From: Spodoptera frugiperda
Taxonomy: Eukaryota > Arthropoda > Insecta > Lepidoptera > Noctuidae
DNA: 64,000 bases
NCBI RefSeq assembly: GCF_023101765.2
Contig: NC_064233.1
Location: 2,046,001 to 2,110,000, forward strand
Reading direction: 5' to 3'
Shown: piece by piece, positions 9,601 to 19,805 of the stretch
Layout: the number at the start of each line of letters is the position of its first letter
Numbering within the stretch: the first letter of the stretch is position 1
The notes under the pieces: model-generated
Seen by the model: only the letters and a program-made list of their open reading frames with translations
Told to the model about the DNA's origin: nothing
Databases searched by the model: none
Made by a program: the position numbers and the translations under genes

Positions 9601-12221
9601 GTAAAAATCGGTAAAGCAATTTTGGAGTAGTACGGTAACTAACATTGTGACATAGAAATTTTATATAGGTATTAGATTACAACGTCACGCCTTTTATCCC
9701 CGAAGGAGTAAGCAGAGGTTTACAATATGGCACATAATGCCTACTTTTCACCATTTGTGTTATAAGTCCCATATAATAGAGGGTGAGCCTATTCCCATAT
9801 ACCTACTGGGCACAATTCCAGACTCCGTGACTATAGAGAAATTTTCGAAAATCCGAAAAAAAAACAATAATATTTTGCCTTTAGAATTGAACCCGGGACC
9901 CTTATCCAGCAGTCGCACTTACGACCACTCGACCAACGAGGCAGGCAGCATAGAAAGTAATTTAATTAAAACAACTTTAACAGTTGGGACCCAATATTAA
10001 TACATATGTTCGGTTTTTCTGAAAATTCTCAGCAGTAGCACTGTATCCGGTGTATTTCTCTGATCTCTGCTGGTCTGCATCACCTACCTTCTGATCCAGG
10101 GTGCCCTGTAGCCTGTCAATCTGATCCTGCATCAGCTTCACCTTGGATGACAGGAACTTGCATACACTCTCTATTGTGGGACGTTCTGAAATTATAAATA
10201 AGAAAATGAAAGTCTATATTAATTTTAATCTAAAAAGTAAAAATAAGTATTGCATAGTATAGCATATACTAGCACGGAGTCTGGAATTGTGCCCAGTATA
10301 TGGCAATAGGCTAATCCCCTATTACATGGGACTTATAACACAAATGGTGAAATGTGGGTGTACATTGTATACCGGCATTACGTGCCGTAATGTGCACCTC
10401 TGCCTACCCCTTCAGGGATAAAAGACGTCACGTTACATAAATATAAAAACTCAGGCTCTTTTCATGATTACAGTCACACATAGTCAAGTGGTTTCTAGAG
10501 AAACTGTTGAGCTAACGGTCTCAGTTTCAAATCCCGTGTCAAGGAGTCTTATTAGGTTTTTTTGTATTAGATTTGACATTTTCAAAAGTAATATGGAGTT
10601 TAGAATTATGCCCCATGTACAAAAATGGACTAGCCCTCTTTTGTAGGTATGGTTTTCCACTAGTAAAAAATATAAGTTAGTAGACAAATAGGATAGAAGG
10701 GCTTTGCCCTGCAGTGGGACGACCATGGCTGAGAAAAAAAGAAATAATATGTGGGTTTAGTTTTACACCTCTCGACCTATAAACAGAAAAAAGGGACAGT
10801 AAGTATGTCTAAATATGCATAATTTACCTTTCAAAAACGACTGCGGCAAAACCTTTTCTTTAACATTAACAGATACAAAAGCGTACAAAAATTCATCATC
10901 ATTTCCAATTCTACCAACATTCAAATTGGCACAGCAGTTGCAAGTATTCAAACTCTTTGGCACAACCTCTTCGCTGTTCACAATGCTACCAACATCAGGA
11001 CTAAGTGTTCCATTTTCAATTTTCCCGCTTTGATGGTCCGGTGTTGTCTGTGGCTTTTTCTTTTTTTGTGTTGGCTTTGGTGGAGGCAAAGGTGATTCTG
11101 TGTTAGGCTTATTATGGCTTTCACAACTATGTTTTTTTATTGTATGTACTGGTGATAATGTGAGACTTGGTGAGAACTCGGAGAATATGTCTTGTTTTTG
11201 CTGTAAATAAAAGAAAGATTTAATTAGTAATGAAAATAATTTGTAATGTTAATATTGCAACAGTTTTATTGGTTCTTAAGTTTTTTTTAAATCTTTATTA
11301 AATAAATTGGAGGGTTTAATCACACAGTGATTATGTCACCCTCATAGGACCCTTAACAAAATATACACATTATAATTAAAGAACTTAATATCTTAATTAT
11401 TATGTTATCGGCTTACTTCTCTCGCCTTAGCCGAGGCGAGAGGGAGTGTCAGATTCTTACTGACTAAAATAAAAATCACCCCATTCATACTCCTGCTTTT
11501 CAAGCAGGAACCCTAGTAAACCCGCTAGGTAGTCCGCAGCTCCGGATCAAGCATCAGCTTTACTGGGCCTCATTTGTGGTGGTCTGATGGCTAAATAGTA
11601 AAAGGATGGCAAGTTGGTTTCCCGGATCTGGTAGTAAAGAAACTAATAATGAGTGTATTTGGTTTTAAAAAAACTTAGTACTACTGTACCATGAAGTAAA
11701 GTAACACCTATTTTTAATCAATCTTGTTATGAGTCACTTGTAATAGGGTAGGGAAAGGCGATAAGACTAACTATCATTGCCAAAATAATTTGTAAAATAA
11801 TTTTTCATATTTTTTGTATGAATTACTAATTATGATTTCTAATTCTTTTTCTGGACTTTAAGGCTTATTGGGGCGGTTTCTTTTCTCTAATATTCAAATA
11901 CTTTTGTACACTATTATGTGCAACAACAGCACCTAAAGCATAAATAGAAAAATGTTTACAAGCCTAAAAAACCTATGTAAACTTTGATTATCTTTCGTAA
12001 TAATGAAATGTAAGTAATATTTAAGAATAAATGATACTATTTCTTGATATATTTACACGTTATTGTCTCAATTTTATATATAAAAGAGCTTAGAATATAG
12101 CCACAACAAAACCAACCATAGCTTGTTCAATTTCCTTCATTAAACTTTCTGTTTTCTTCTCGAGTTGTTTGTTGAGTTTCTTGAACTCATCTTCTCGCGC
12201 TAACAAGTCCAATGAGTCCAT
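6471..12221 (-). CDS. Tex9: TEX9-like coiled-coil protein, complete six-exon gene
   Basis: Six exons on - with GT/AG junctions and consistent phases: 12221-12117, 11200-10828, 10185-10084, 9172-9066, 7289-7122 and 6680-6471. Together they give 1065 bp, 354 residues plus stop. The N-terminus ([20 protein letters not shown]) matches the TEX9 motif LLAKEEEYKxxNAELExKT. A central block ([20 protein letters not shown]) and the C-terminal [18 protein letters not shown] match the TEX9 blocks FLxxKLxxMQEEL and KKQxKLIDxLKRQ. Most of the chain after residue 160 is predicted coiled coil; residues 40-150 are low-complexity, Lys/Pro-rich and poorly conserved. Vertebrate TEX9 has about 390 residues and is linked to sperm, centriolar satellites and cilia. 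The exon 3 donor could instead be at 10088 (AAG|GTAGGT), but only 10084 keeps phase with exon 4. An X-box lies upstream (12392-12405). Introns host SINE-A, SINE-C, a LINE 3' end and a Helitron. Confidence 0.82.
6786..6937 (+). repeat. SINE-A copy in TEX9-like intron 5
   Basis: GATCCGGAGCTGCGGACTAC at the left, TTCCACCCTCAAAAAAGG at the right. Inserted antisense to the gene. Confidence 0.75.
7010..7098 (+). repeat. Repeat D copy
   Basis: Core GCTTATCATCAGGTGATCCG and TTTACCGGCCTATCC, followed by AAAAAA. Repeat D recurs about 16 times in both orientations and ends in A-rich sequence. Confidence 0.6.
7122..7289 (-). CDS. Tex9: TEX9-like exon 5
   Basis: 56 codons in phase 0 at both ends, acceptor CTCTTTCAG and donor GTGGGT. 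Begins [20 protein letters not shown], a heptad-rich coiled coil. Confidence 0.85.
7368..8118 (-). mobile_element. 3' end of the resident LINE family, interrupted by a Helitron
   Basis: Reverse complement of the 3' UTR of the full element (about 24437-24960). It starts at the (GTCAAA)n tail and runs to GAGCCCTGTAATTA. It is 5'-truncated, lies in TEX9-like intron 4, and is split at 7674-7893. The pseudoknot arms are intact here. Confidence 0.85.
7674..7893 (+). mobile_element. Helitron-like element, 220 bp
   Basis: Starts TCTATACTAATATTATAAAG, carries a (GTTT)n tract, and ends ACCGCGCGGAAGTAGCTAG with host A before and T after: the TC...CTRR, A/T-insertion signature of rolling-circle elements. 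CCGCGCGG just before the end can form the terminal hairpin. A near-identical 212-bp copy is at 45934. Confidence 0.8.
8284..8383 (+). repeat. SINE-A, degraded
   Basis: TTCCGGCTCGAAGAGCAAGA, GTGTTTAGTCAATAAGAGTC and CACCCAAGGCAGGAGAAG; no A-tail remains. Confidence 0.6.
8470..8640 (+). repeat. Repeat D copy, longer form
   Basis: CAATCCCCGATTCCCCGACA, then CTCTGGTGTTTCACATGTCC and CTTACCATCAGGTGATCCGT. Located in TEX9-like intron 4. Confidence 0.6.
8799..8844. repeat. 16-bp perfect inverted repeat
   Basis: TATATCATCATTGCAC (8799-8814) and its exact complement (8829-8844) flank a duplicated CATAGGTGCA. Similar words occur near 44480. Confidence 0.7.
9066..9172 (-). CDS. Tex9: TEX9-like exon 4
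   Basis: Donor GTGAGT after 9066. Two acceptors are possible (after CTAG at 9173 or CAG at 9170), both leaving two bases before the codon GAG. Peptide [20 protein letters not shown] onward, ending LLAKLN. The pyrimidine tract is weak, so the acceptor is the least certain junction of this gene. Confidence 0.75.
9681..9945 (-). repeat. SINE-C copy with tRNA-like head
   Basis: On -: GCCTCGTTGGTCGAGTGGTC (A-box-like TGGTCGAGTGG), a B-box-like GGTTCAATTC, then GAGTCTGGAATTGTGCC and finally GGGATAAAAGGCGTGACGTT. In TEX9-like intron 3. Confidence 0.75.
10084..10185 (-). CDS. Tex9: TEX9-like exon 3
   Basis: Acceptor TATAATTTCAG before 10185. Peptide [20 protein letters not shown] then [12 protein letters not shown]. 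Donor choice discussed under the whole gene. Confidence 0.82.
10270..10436 (+). repeat. SINE-C body, headless
   Basis: From GCACGGAGTCTGGAATTGTG to GGGATAAAAGACGTCACGTT. In TEX9-like intron 2. Confidence 0.75.
10828..11200 (-). CDS. Tex9: TEX9-like exon 2
   Basis: Acceptor ATTTACAG, donor AAAG|GTAAAT. 373 bp entering in phase 0 and leaving one base that completes GAA with exon 3. Starts [20 protein letters not shown]; includes a K-rich run (PTQKKKKPQ) and [20 protein letters not shown]. Confidence 0.85.
11410..11592 (-). repeat. SINE-A copy in TEX9-like intron 1
   Basis: CGAGGCGAGAGGGAGTGTCA to GCAGCTCCGGATCAAGCATC and on to GTGGTGGTCTGATGGCT, so the longer 5' part of the family is retained. 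Confidence 0.75.
12117..12221 (-). CDS. Tex9: TEX9-like exon 1 with start codon
   Basis: ATG at 12221-12219 (context ACAATAAAATGG), 35 codons, [20 protein letters not shown] and on to KEIEQAM; donor GTTGGT after 12117 is non-ideal. Chosen because the frame is closed upstream and the conserved block starts at residue 5. Confidence 0.8.
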
Positions 12222-12391
12222 TTTATTGTGATATTTATAACTTAAACGATAAGAAAAACAAGCAATGACATACGCACAGTTACAACTACAGATTAACTTG
12301 CAAAATAAAGGAGTCGTTCTTTTACGTAACGTTGTAATATTTACATCGTCTCCGCAATTTGGTCGTGTTTTAATGTCATCAAATAAACTCC

Positions 12392-12405
12392 GTTGCTATG
12401 GTTAC
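12392..12405 (-). promoter_or_regulatory. RFX X-box upstream of the TEX9-like gene
   Basis: On the gene strand it reads GTAACCATAGCAAC, 13 of 14 positions of the X-box consensus RYYNYYWWRRNRAC. It is 171 bp upstream of the ATG. RFX factors bind such sites to switch on cilium and sperm-axoneme genes, which fits a TEX9-like product. Confidence 0.6.
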
Positions 12406-12855
12406 GTGATGCAATTTGATCAAACAAAGTCCCATACTATTCGTTTGTGCACTCAATTGAGTTACTTTTTTCAGCTAAAACGCCAGTAATGGATTAAATT
12501 GAGTAATCGTTAGTGTGTAAGACTGTATTTAAAAGCAAAATGAATTGATAATTTAAAAGAAATACCTACAAACAGCTGTATTATTTGGTGTTAATGAGAA
12601 CATGCTGCCATCTAGTGATCAAGCAGCGACAACAAAAAAGACCTCGGTCGTGTCAAAAACAGCTGTATTCCAACCAATCAGGAGAGCGCTACGATTGTCA
12701 ATATGTTTTCTTTGTTGCATACACACACATACAAATACTTGTTGACACATTGCTTTGTTTCCCATATGATTTAGATTGGAAAGATCCGAATACTTATCGT
12801 CAAATAAATACGATACACTGATAGCTAGGTACAAAAACAGACGATTAGGCTTGAG
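12406..12855. other. TEX9-like gene upstream flank; no gene
   Basis: No start, splice or repeat signature that I can assign. The short open frames here overlap on both strands and carry no recognisable domain. Confidence 0.4.
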
Positions 12856-13297
12856 GCCGGCTCCACATGTTGGTCCCAACGCTCGTACCAACGTTGGACT
12901 GCAAACTCGGTGAGGCGTACACACGTTGGCTAATAAACTAGTTCTATCCCGTCAACGCCAATGTGAAGATGTCCGATACAGAAATCGAAACTGCTTAGCG
13001 CGTTTATAGTAATGATGATGCACATTTATATTTGTTATGTCCAAGCCGGTGACGATTTTGTGGATGAGAAAGCCATTCTCGCTGACGTATGCACTCGCTA
13101 CGTGTTGTAACAGAACTGAGCAAAGCGCCAACGTGTGGACAGATCGCGAGTGTTGGCGCAGATTCCTTTGATGAAACCGACACGAGCCGGCCAACTACCA
13201 ACGCTCGCCCTAACGTTGGGACCAATGCCATTTTCTAGATCCACACGTTGGATGAATAGCGTTGGGGCCAATATTGGGGCCAACGTGTGGAGCCGGC
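12856..13297. mobile_element. TIR-bearing non-autonomous DNA element, about 440 bp
   Basis: Left end GCCGGCTCCACATGTTGG then TCCCAACG; reverse complement of the right end GCCGGCTCCACACGTTGG then CCCCAA. Internal CCACACGTTGG and CCAACGCTCG motifs repeat, giving spurious open frames on both strands. Target duplication not resolved. Confidence 0.65.
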
Positions 13298-13357
13298 GTA
13301 AAATTGTTAAAAAATATTGCGCGGATTACCTTAAAATCTTATCAAGGTCGTTACACT

Positions 13358-13576
13358 ATGAGCGAGAGGACGGATGAGAGAAAGAGAGAGCGATACAAAT
13401 TAAAGTGTGCTACAGAGATTTTCAATCGATTTACCAATGAGAACAAGCTGAACCCAGCTGACATGTTAGTGTGCTATTGTCGCGGGCGGATACAGGACGC
13501 TCGCTCTTGCGACAACCGAATTTGCATTAAAAAATCTCAAATTGGACTGCGTTTTCGCGTCCGGGCATTGATTTAA
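13358..13576 (+). CDS. Short unrecognised open frame
   Basis: 72 codons from ATG 13358, starting MSERTDERKRERYKLKCATE and ending in a basic stretch. It follows the TIR element immediately. No family recognised, no splice or polyadenylation support; chance open frame is as likely. Confidence 0.2.
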   Translation: MSERTDERKRERYKLKCATEIFNRFTNENKLNPADMLVCYCRGRIQDARSCDNRICIKKSQIGLRFRVRALI

Positions 13577-15151
13577 CAGTGTAATAATGTATTTTAAGAG
13601 AAAAAGAAACGATTACCGGAGTGTTATATTATAGCCCAGGTGTTTGAAAGTGGAGTTGAACGACTTAGTTTGCGGCCGAAAAAGGTAATTCAGTTGTATC
13701 ATTAAACATATGTTTGGCTATTTCTTTTTTCTTGTTTCGTAAATATGTATCGTAATCCTGCATTTTAGAAAGTTAATTGACATGTACATGTGTGTTATAA
13801 CGCGATTAATGTATGGTGTTAACCGTAATACTTGATATACTAAGTTGGAAAGTGTATTTTTAAATCGGTTGTGTTTTCAATGGGTAGAAGTTTATTATGT
13901 TCGTAGTTATTGCGTAAATAAGTTAGGATATACAGTATATTGTTAGGAAATAAACTTTAATTATGTGATAATTTAATATAATGATAATAAAAATCAGCTG
14001 TTTCAATGGTACGCCCTCAAAAGTGCTTTGTGGTATGTTTTTTTTTTAATAAACAAGTTTCGACTGGGCTCAGGTCGTGTTGGGTTCGGCTTGTACCGTT
14101 AGAGATGTGCAAGTATCGATTTTTTTTGTGTATCGATGCGCTTACCGTAACTTTTTCTTTGTTCTTATTGTATAGAGCTACAGTGTGGTAAGAATCGGTT
14201 TTAAAAGCGTGCAATTGCGTTTTACAATGATGTCATAATCTTCTTATACGAAATTTATTTTATAAAATTAATTTTCCGTGATTTTTTGCTACTATATTGG
14301 TTATGAAAATCATTATGATAATTGGTTTTTTAGTTTTGTTCCTTATCGTTGGCAGAATTTATTAAGATTAGATCGATTATATTATTATATTTTTCCAGTC
14401 ATGTGTTGAAATAAATAAAATATCACACCTAACTATTATTGTTATTATGACATTAAAACTGACATTAGACCCCACATGTAGACCGATATGTATAGGTAAT
14501 AGATAATATCATATTAATAAAACTAATAGCATAGCTTAAAAATACGATCGAAAAAACCTCCACTTAAGTTAAAAATATGCAACTGCTCAGTAAAAGATGC
14601 ATTCATAATGTATGCTTTTTAAATATAAGTTCAATTTTTCATATTAATCTACCATATGGCATTAAGTTCGCCTTATGTACCACTATTTTATTGTATTGTG
14701 TACATTAAAGATTAAATAAATAAATATAACTTGACAGATCTCATGACAGATCTATGCATATCGTCACAGTGTTGCTAGGTACGGCACTTGCATATACAAC
14801 ATTAAATTGTCATTAATTTTCCATTAAACAAACTGTAAAACAAACTACAAAGTGACTACTAGGAATTCAATAATTAAATAGAGGTAGGTTGATGCATAAA
14901 CTGATTCCAATTTGAATTCTAAATTTTGAATGTAACGGAAAACAATATGGCGTGTTGCCGCATCAAAAAATTCACTTTCACACAATGTTCGCGTGTTAGA
15001 ACATCAGCATTATATACTTTCTAGTTTTTGCGCGTCGCATAGGGAAAAAATATGTTTGTTCATTTCATAGCCGAGGCTGAGTTCCATACTTTATGTTATA
15101 TTGTTTAAAGTTTTGTTGCTTTTTTATTAAAACTGCAACGCATCTGTGGCT
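13577..15151. other. Long AT-rich stretch without recognised gene
   Basis: A purine-rich stretch at 13590-13690 ends in a donor-like AAAAAG|GTAATT and could be a non-coding first exon, but nothing else supports this. Isolated AAAATGGCG-type words occur in the wider region (14949, 15723, 16888). Confidence 0.4.
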
Positions 15152-15230
15152 TCTCTTGTGTTGCGGGTGTCCCTGGCTCACTTGCCACCAGGACATGTCT
15201 GCTCGTTTGCCTCCTATTCCACAAAAAACC
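15152..15230 (+). repeat. Repeat D, degraded
   Basis: CTTGTGTTGCGGGTGTCCCT, CTGCTCGTTTGCCTCCTATT then CCACAAAAAA. Confidence 0.45.
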
Positions 15231-15399
15231 TCGTATTACTTATTCGTTATTACCTCGTTTTTTAGTAAACCTAGTTTGTTTACACATAAGGGCAATACAA
15301 AAATGAATGCGTGGATACCTATTACAAAATTAAACTGTGTAAAGACAACATTGTAATACCCAACTAACATTTATCAAATATGAATTACCTATTTGCTAA

Positions 15400-15584
15400 T
15401 CTATAATATAAAAATAAGTCGTGTTTTCCTTCCTGACGCTATAACTCCAGAACGCACGAACCGATTTCCACGGCATTACAGTCGTTGGAAAGGTTCGGGC
15501 TCCATGAGGTTTATAGAAAAGAAAATTCAAGAGAAAAACAGGGAAAATAATTAGTAACAAAACGGAGTCTGTCGGGTTTGCTAG
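15400..15584 (+). mobile_element. Helitron-like element, 185 bp
   Basis: Starts TCTATAATATAAAAATAAGT after host A, ends GTCGGGTTTGCTAG before host T. Internal CTTCCTGACGCTATAACTCC recurs at 48375. Confidence 0.65.
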
Positions 15585-15956
15585 TAATAATCTATCTAAA
15601 AACCTATTTTTTACAACATAACCTAACCTAACTCAACACTTCAATTTAGCAGCTCGTAGTATAAAGTATACTGCAAATAAAACTCCACAAAAACATGTAA
15701 ATACAGCCCAAATCGCAAACAAAATGGCCTCCCCACAAATAAGTGTATCGTCGTGTCGGAAATAGGTACGATAGAGCATCAGTTCCCGACTCAGTCAGTG
15801 TTGTTGCTATGCATTTATCTATTACCGTTCGCTGCATGCGCTCCCTTGGTGAACAAAATTTTGATTCCCTTCGTGACGTCATCTGTCACACTCTGCGGGT
15901 TACCTCAGGGCTGAGTGACAATGAAACCAAATGCCACGATCCCTGTCTTTGTGTTA

Positions 15957-16071
15957 GCCACACTCAAAGACATTTAATGATTACTTAAACTATTCCTTAG
16001 TAACGATTTTGTATCGAAAACAATTGCTAAGGACTAGGTTTAGTTACCATTAAATGACTCTGAGTGTGGCG
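15957..16071. mobile_element. MITE-P, palindromic about 115 bp
   Basis: CCACACTCAAAGACATTTAA at the left is mirrored by TTAAATGACTCTGAGTGTGG at the right, and the centre TCCTTAGTAAC/GCTAAGGA also pairs. Whole-length hairpin. Other copies at 32270 and 44048. Confidence 0.75.
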
Positions 16072-16307
16072 GTGTGTGAGATTTGGACATTTCTAGTTAC
16101 TAGTATAGAAAAAAACTTGTCAAGTTATCATTTTTGAGTTTGTTATAAAAGGAATAATGTTGAATTTATAAATAATGGTTTGTTTAGTAAACTAGGGGTT
16201 TACCCTAGTTTGTTGTTATTGTTTTTTTTGTCACCTATTTTTGTATCAAAATTTATCATTGTTAACTCAGCTGTTTAGGATGTCATGTTGTCTAGTTGAA
16301 ATAGGTT

Positions 16308-16525
16308 ATTGGGTAGGTTTCTCAGTCAAAAATAAATTATTTCGAATTTTCAATACAATAAAATATTAAAAAATAATCACACTTCATGATCTATTTAATT
16401 TTCTAATCTTTCTAGCTAAGTTTCTAGAAATAAATGTGCTATTAGACGTAAAATTCTGATGACGTCATAATGCACTTTTTCATACAAAATTCATTCATTC
16501 AACGAAGACTAGTAGGAAACTGGCC
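16308..16525 (+). mobile_element. MITE-Q copy
   Basis: GGGTAGGTTTCTCAGTCAAA to GACTAGTAGGAAACTGG. It aligns over most of its length to the reverse complement of 62446-62706, sharing AATCACACTT, TTTCTAGAAATAA and CTGATGACGTCAT. Confidence 0.6.
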
Positions 16526-17634
16526 TAGCGTCGTCAAACGAAGCTTTTCGGAGTTGTATAAAGTTCTTCATTATTGTATTATAATTTGCTATAGACCTAT
16601 AGTTAATGATCCACTCATTAAGTTTATAAAAGTGTCCTCCAATCCTAAACGCGATGATCTCTAGATATGATTGCTATTATTGCCATATCACGATTGAAAA
16701 GGTATGTTTTAGCTCGTTATCTTTGACATAAATTTTCCTATTTTATCTAATTTCATCAGTAATCAGTTTCGAAATATACCTATAGATAGGTATTGGAATA
16801 AATACATTGCAGTTTCGAATTGTATGTTGCAAATACATACTTTGAACATGTCAAAATAAAGTTCATTTTTGTCTTTTTAAAAACAAAATGGCGCCTGGCG
16901 TAGGAGTCGTCAGCTCAAGCGTCAATTGTGTGAAAGATTCCTTTCAATTTTGGGGTCGGAAAGAGAATTTTTGAGCCGATCCCTTCACATGATACTAATA
17001 ACACAGATGACGATAGAGCACCCTCTTTTACGTTACTCTGCTTACCCCTCCCGCTTCACCCCTCCCACAAGGCCACAAGAATATACGGAAATATAATTTT
17101 ATCAACTGCGCATCAGTAGCAGTATTTTTAACCTCGAATTTGATCCTTATTGCTACGACATAAAGATAATGTGAATGCTAATTTTCTTGCACGCTCGAAA
17201 ATAATTTTAGGTAAATTGTTTGAACCAAACCTTCAATTTGGGAGACTGTTGTTTAATGGGCCCTAATTATAATGTTTATAGAAAGAGTTTCACTTTTCGT
17301 GTCCGACACACTTTTCTATATTTTAATAACTAGTGACGCACCACAAACCGGAAAACGTAACGGTAAAAATATCGATAAAACAGTATTTGCACGATTAATC
17401 GTCGATGTTTACCGATCGGTTAAAATATTTGCTAATTATAAACAGTTGTTACGTGTGGGCCATTGTCAAACAGTACGAAGGAATACTAAAATAATGCATA
17501 ATATGAATAACATTCATTGTAAGCAAATTCGATTTATAAATACTAGTTTAAAACGCGACACTACTGCCATTGTTCTTTTGACGGATAATTTGGGAACTAA
17601 AACCAAACGTTTGGACACATCACCATCAACAGTC
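16526..17634. other. No gene recognised
   Basis: A 139-codon open frame at 17272-17691 runs into a SINE-B copy and has no domain I know. A 28-codon frame starts at AACAAAATGGCG (16888). Neither is supported. Confidence 0.35.
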
Positions 17635-17845
17635 TGTGACAGTCCACTGCTGGACTATAGGCCTCCTCTACATAAGACGGGTTTGCCATAATCTTTCAGT
17701 AGACGTATTGGAGATCGCAGTATAAAAGGTTCAGGTTTATCAGAGAGCGCTGCTGCACGGTCTCTGTCTAATGTGTAGTCCCTTAGTAGAGTCTTACGAC
17801 ACCCGTGGGAAGAGTCAAAGTCTTGGTGACAAATGTGATCTACTC
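17635..17845 (+). repeat. SINE-B, near full length
   Basis: CAGTCCACTGCTGGACTATA, CATAAGACGGGTTTGCCATA, GGAGATCGCAGTATAAAAGG, TCAGAGAGCGCTGCTGCACG and CTTACGACACCCGTGGGAAG in order. Confidence 0.75.
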
Positions 17846-17861
17846 TTTTCTTGGAGGTTGG

Positions 17862-18045
17862 TAAATCATCCAACGACTTCTCTCACCAGGGCAAAGCGAG
17901 AGGGAGTGTCAGACTCTTACTGACTAAAAACCACCCCGTTCCTTCTCCTGCTTGTCGAGCCGGAGCTCCGGTAAACCCGTTAGGTAATCCGCAGCTTCGG
18001 ATTAGGCATCAGCCCTACTGGGCCCCATCTGTGGTAGTCTGATGG
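17862..18045 (-). repeat. SINE-A copy
   Basis: AAATCATCCAACGACTTCTC through CGGAGCTCCGGTAAACCCG to CTGTGGTAGTCTGATGGCTC. Confidence 0.8.
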
Positions 18046-18467
18046 CTCTTTACGGACGCACAGGATCATGTGATCAGCTCTGCCAATAACACACGGCTTT
18101 GGATACACCTGATTTATTTGTTATCGATTTTGTATGCAGCCTTTGCATGGCAACCAACCTTGACTTAAATCGCAAACATGTGTATAGAATTGACACAGTT
18201 ATAATGCAAATATCAGACTCAATTTTCTACAAACAACTGATTTTAAATTCTATATCCATAGTAAATAAGTTTAATTCGGTTTAGCTAGAAGTTCTGGTAT
18301 TGAAAATGGCGGAAATGTATGGCCAATTAGCATTGTTTCTAAAATTCTAGCGAAGTTTTTAACGTTTTCGTGTTAATTGGATGTAATTTGCAAATGTATT
18401 ATAGTTATTAGAAAGTCTTAATTCACTTTCATTATTATGGACGTGTTTGCATTCAAAATTTCACAAA
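18046..18467. other. No gene recognised
   Basis: AT-rich; the open frame at 18099-18284 has no recognisable motif. Confidence 0.35.
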
Positions 18468-18655
18468 GCATTTGTGTCCTCTGGTGTTGCGAGTGTCCAT
18501 CGGCGGTGACCACTTACCATCAGGTGATCCGTCTGCTTATTGGACGCTTATCCTACAACAAACCGCCTGTTTGGAGGTTGGAGATCGCAGTTTAAAAGGT
18601 TCAGGTTTATCAGAGAGCGCTGCTGCCCGGTCTTTATGTAGTCCCTAGCGATCTA
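18468..18655 (+). repeat. Repeat D followed by SINE-B right half
   Basis: CTTACCATCAGGTGATCCGT (repeat D), then GGAGATCGCAGTTTAAAAGG and TCAGAGAGCGCTGCTGCCCG (SINE-B). Confidence 0.6.
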
Positions 18656-18656
18656 C

Positions 18657-18803
18657 TCTTTTTTTGAGGGTGAATAATCATCCAATGTCTTCTCCCGCCT
18701 TGATCGAGGCGAGAGGGAGTATCAGACTTTTACTGACTAAACAACACCCCGTTTCCACACCTGATTTTCGAGCCGTAGCCCCGTTAAGTTGTCCATAGCT
18801 CCA
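18657..18803 (-). repeat. SINE-A copy
   Basis: CTTTTTTTGAGGGTGAATAA at the left (A-tail), ending near CCATAGCTCC. Confidence 0.75.
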
Positions 18804-19049
18804 GTTAGTTACTCTGGCCTTTGAAACATGTAATATGACATATTCCAGTAGCTATAATCAGCTTCATCTTACAACAATGTAATTCTTGAGATTGTGTAGG
18901 TATTCTTTGTGCAATGACTCATTTAATTTCCTTTGTCTGCAAGCCAGACATGCTGCGTATTAAACTGGAGTTTAATTCAACTGATATTAATCAATCATTG
19001 CTACTGTATGAAGAGATATGATTAAGTATTATTCATAATTAACAGCCTG

Positions 19050-19092
19050 TGACGGTCCATTGCTGGATTGTGAGCCTCCTCTACATAAGAGG
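19050..19092 (+). repeat. SINE-B left half, split by the LINE
   Basis: GACGGTCCATTGCTGGATTG to CTACATAAGAGG; the element resumes at 24967. Confidence 0.75.
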
Positions 19093-19805
19093 TCAAAAAT
19101 TAACACCGCGATTAAATTTAATTTTAAAATTAGTTTTAAGTATTATTGTAACTTTAAATACATGATAATATGTGAATTTACGTATATAAGTACTAGTGGC
19201 AGTGTTATCTTTGTGAAATTGACGAAACTACAACCACAAAATCGAAAAGTTCCTGCGAGCTGTCAACGGCCAACGGACGAAACAAATATTCAATTTAAAA
19301 CATAAAACCAGGGGAGTATTAGCGATAATCATTACATAATAATATAAAAACCACCGTAATATTAATTAAAATCATACATAACTGTCCTCAGTTTGCGTGA
19401 AAACTTATAAACACGACGATAAGAACTTTCACCAGTAACAAAGAAATATTACAAAAACTTAACAAAGTTTGTTACTTAAGTGTGAAATTAGGTAATAGCA
19501 CTACTAGTAGTGTTATTAATGTTGTTAGGGCTTATTTATACCTAGTTCAAGTTTAAATAACTAAAATTTAAATATAGTTCCTTAGTACCTACCCACTACC
19601 TACATTATTAAATTATAAATTAATACTCATCATACTTGTCTAAAAATTTAAATTAAAGCTTTCAATCTACTTTTTTTCCCAGTTCTTCTTATAAGATCTT
19701 GTAGATAAATCCACTAATTTCCATAATTTCCATTATTTCAAGTCATTTTCCCTATCTTTTTGCTGTTCTTTTTCTTTTACTTTCAGTATCTCATCCATAT
19801 TCAGT

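Noticed and set aside
10763..11089. Start of the TEX9-like protein at an internal ATG (10763-11089)
   Set aside because: The frame is part of exon 2 and reads past the donor at 10828 into the intron; the upstream in-frame exon 1 supplies the start.
12952..13283. Overlapping 60-80-codon frames on both strands
   Set aside because: Products of the GC-rich TIR element at 12856-13297.
17272..17691. 139-codon open frame on +
   Set aside because: Its last 20 codons are SINE-B and the rest has no recognisable motif or splice support.
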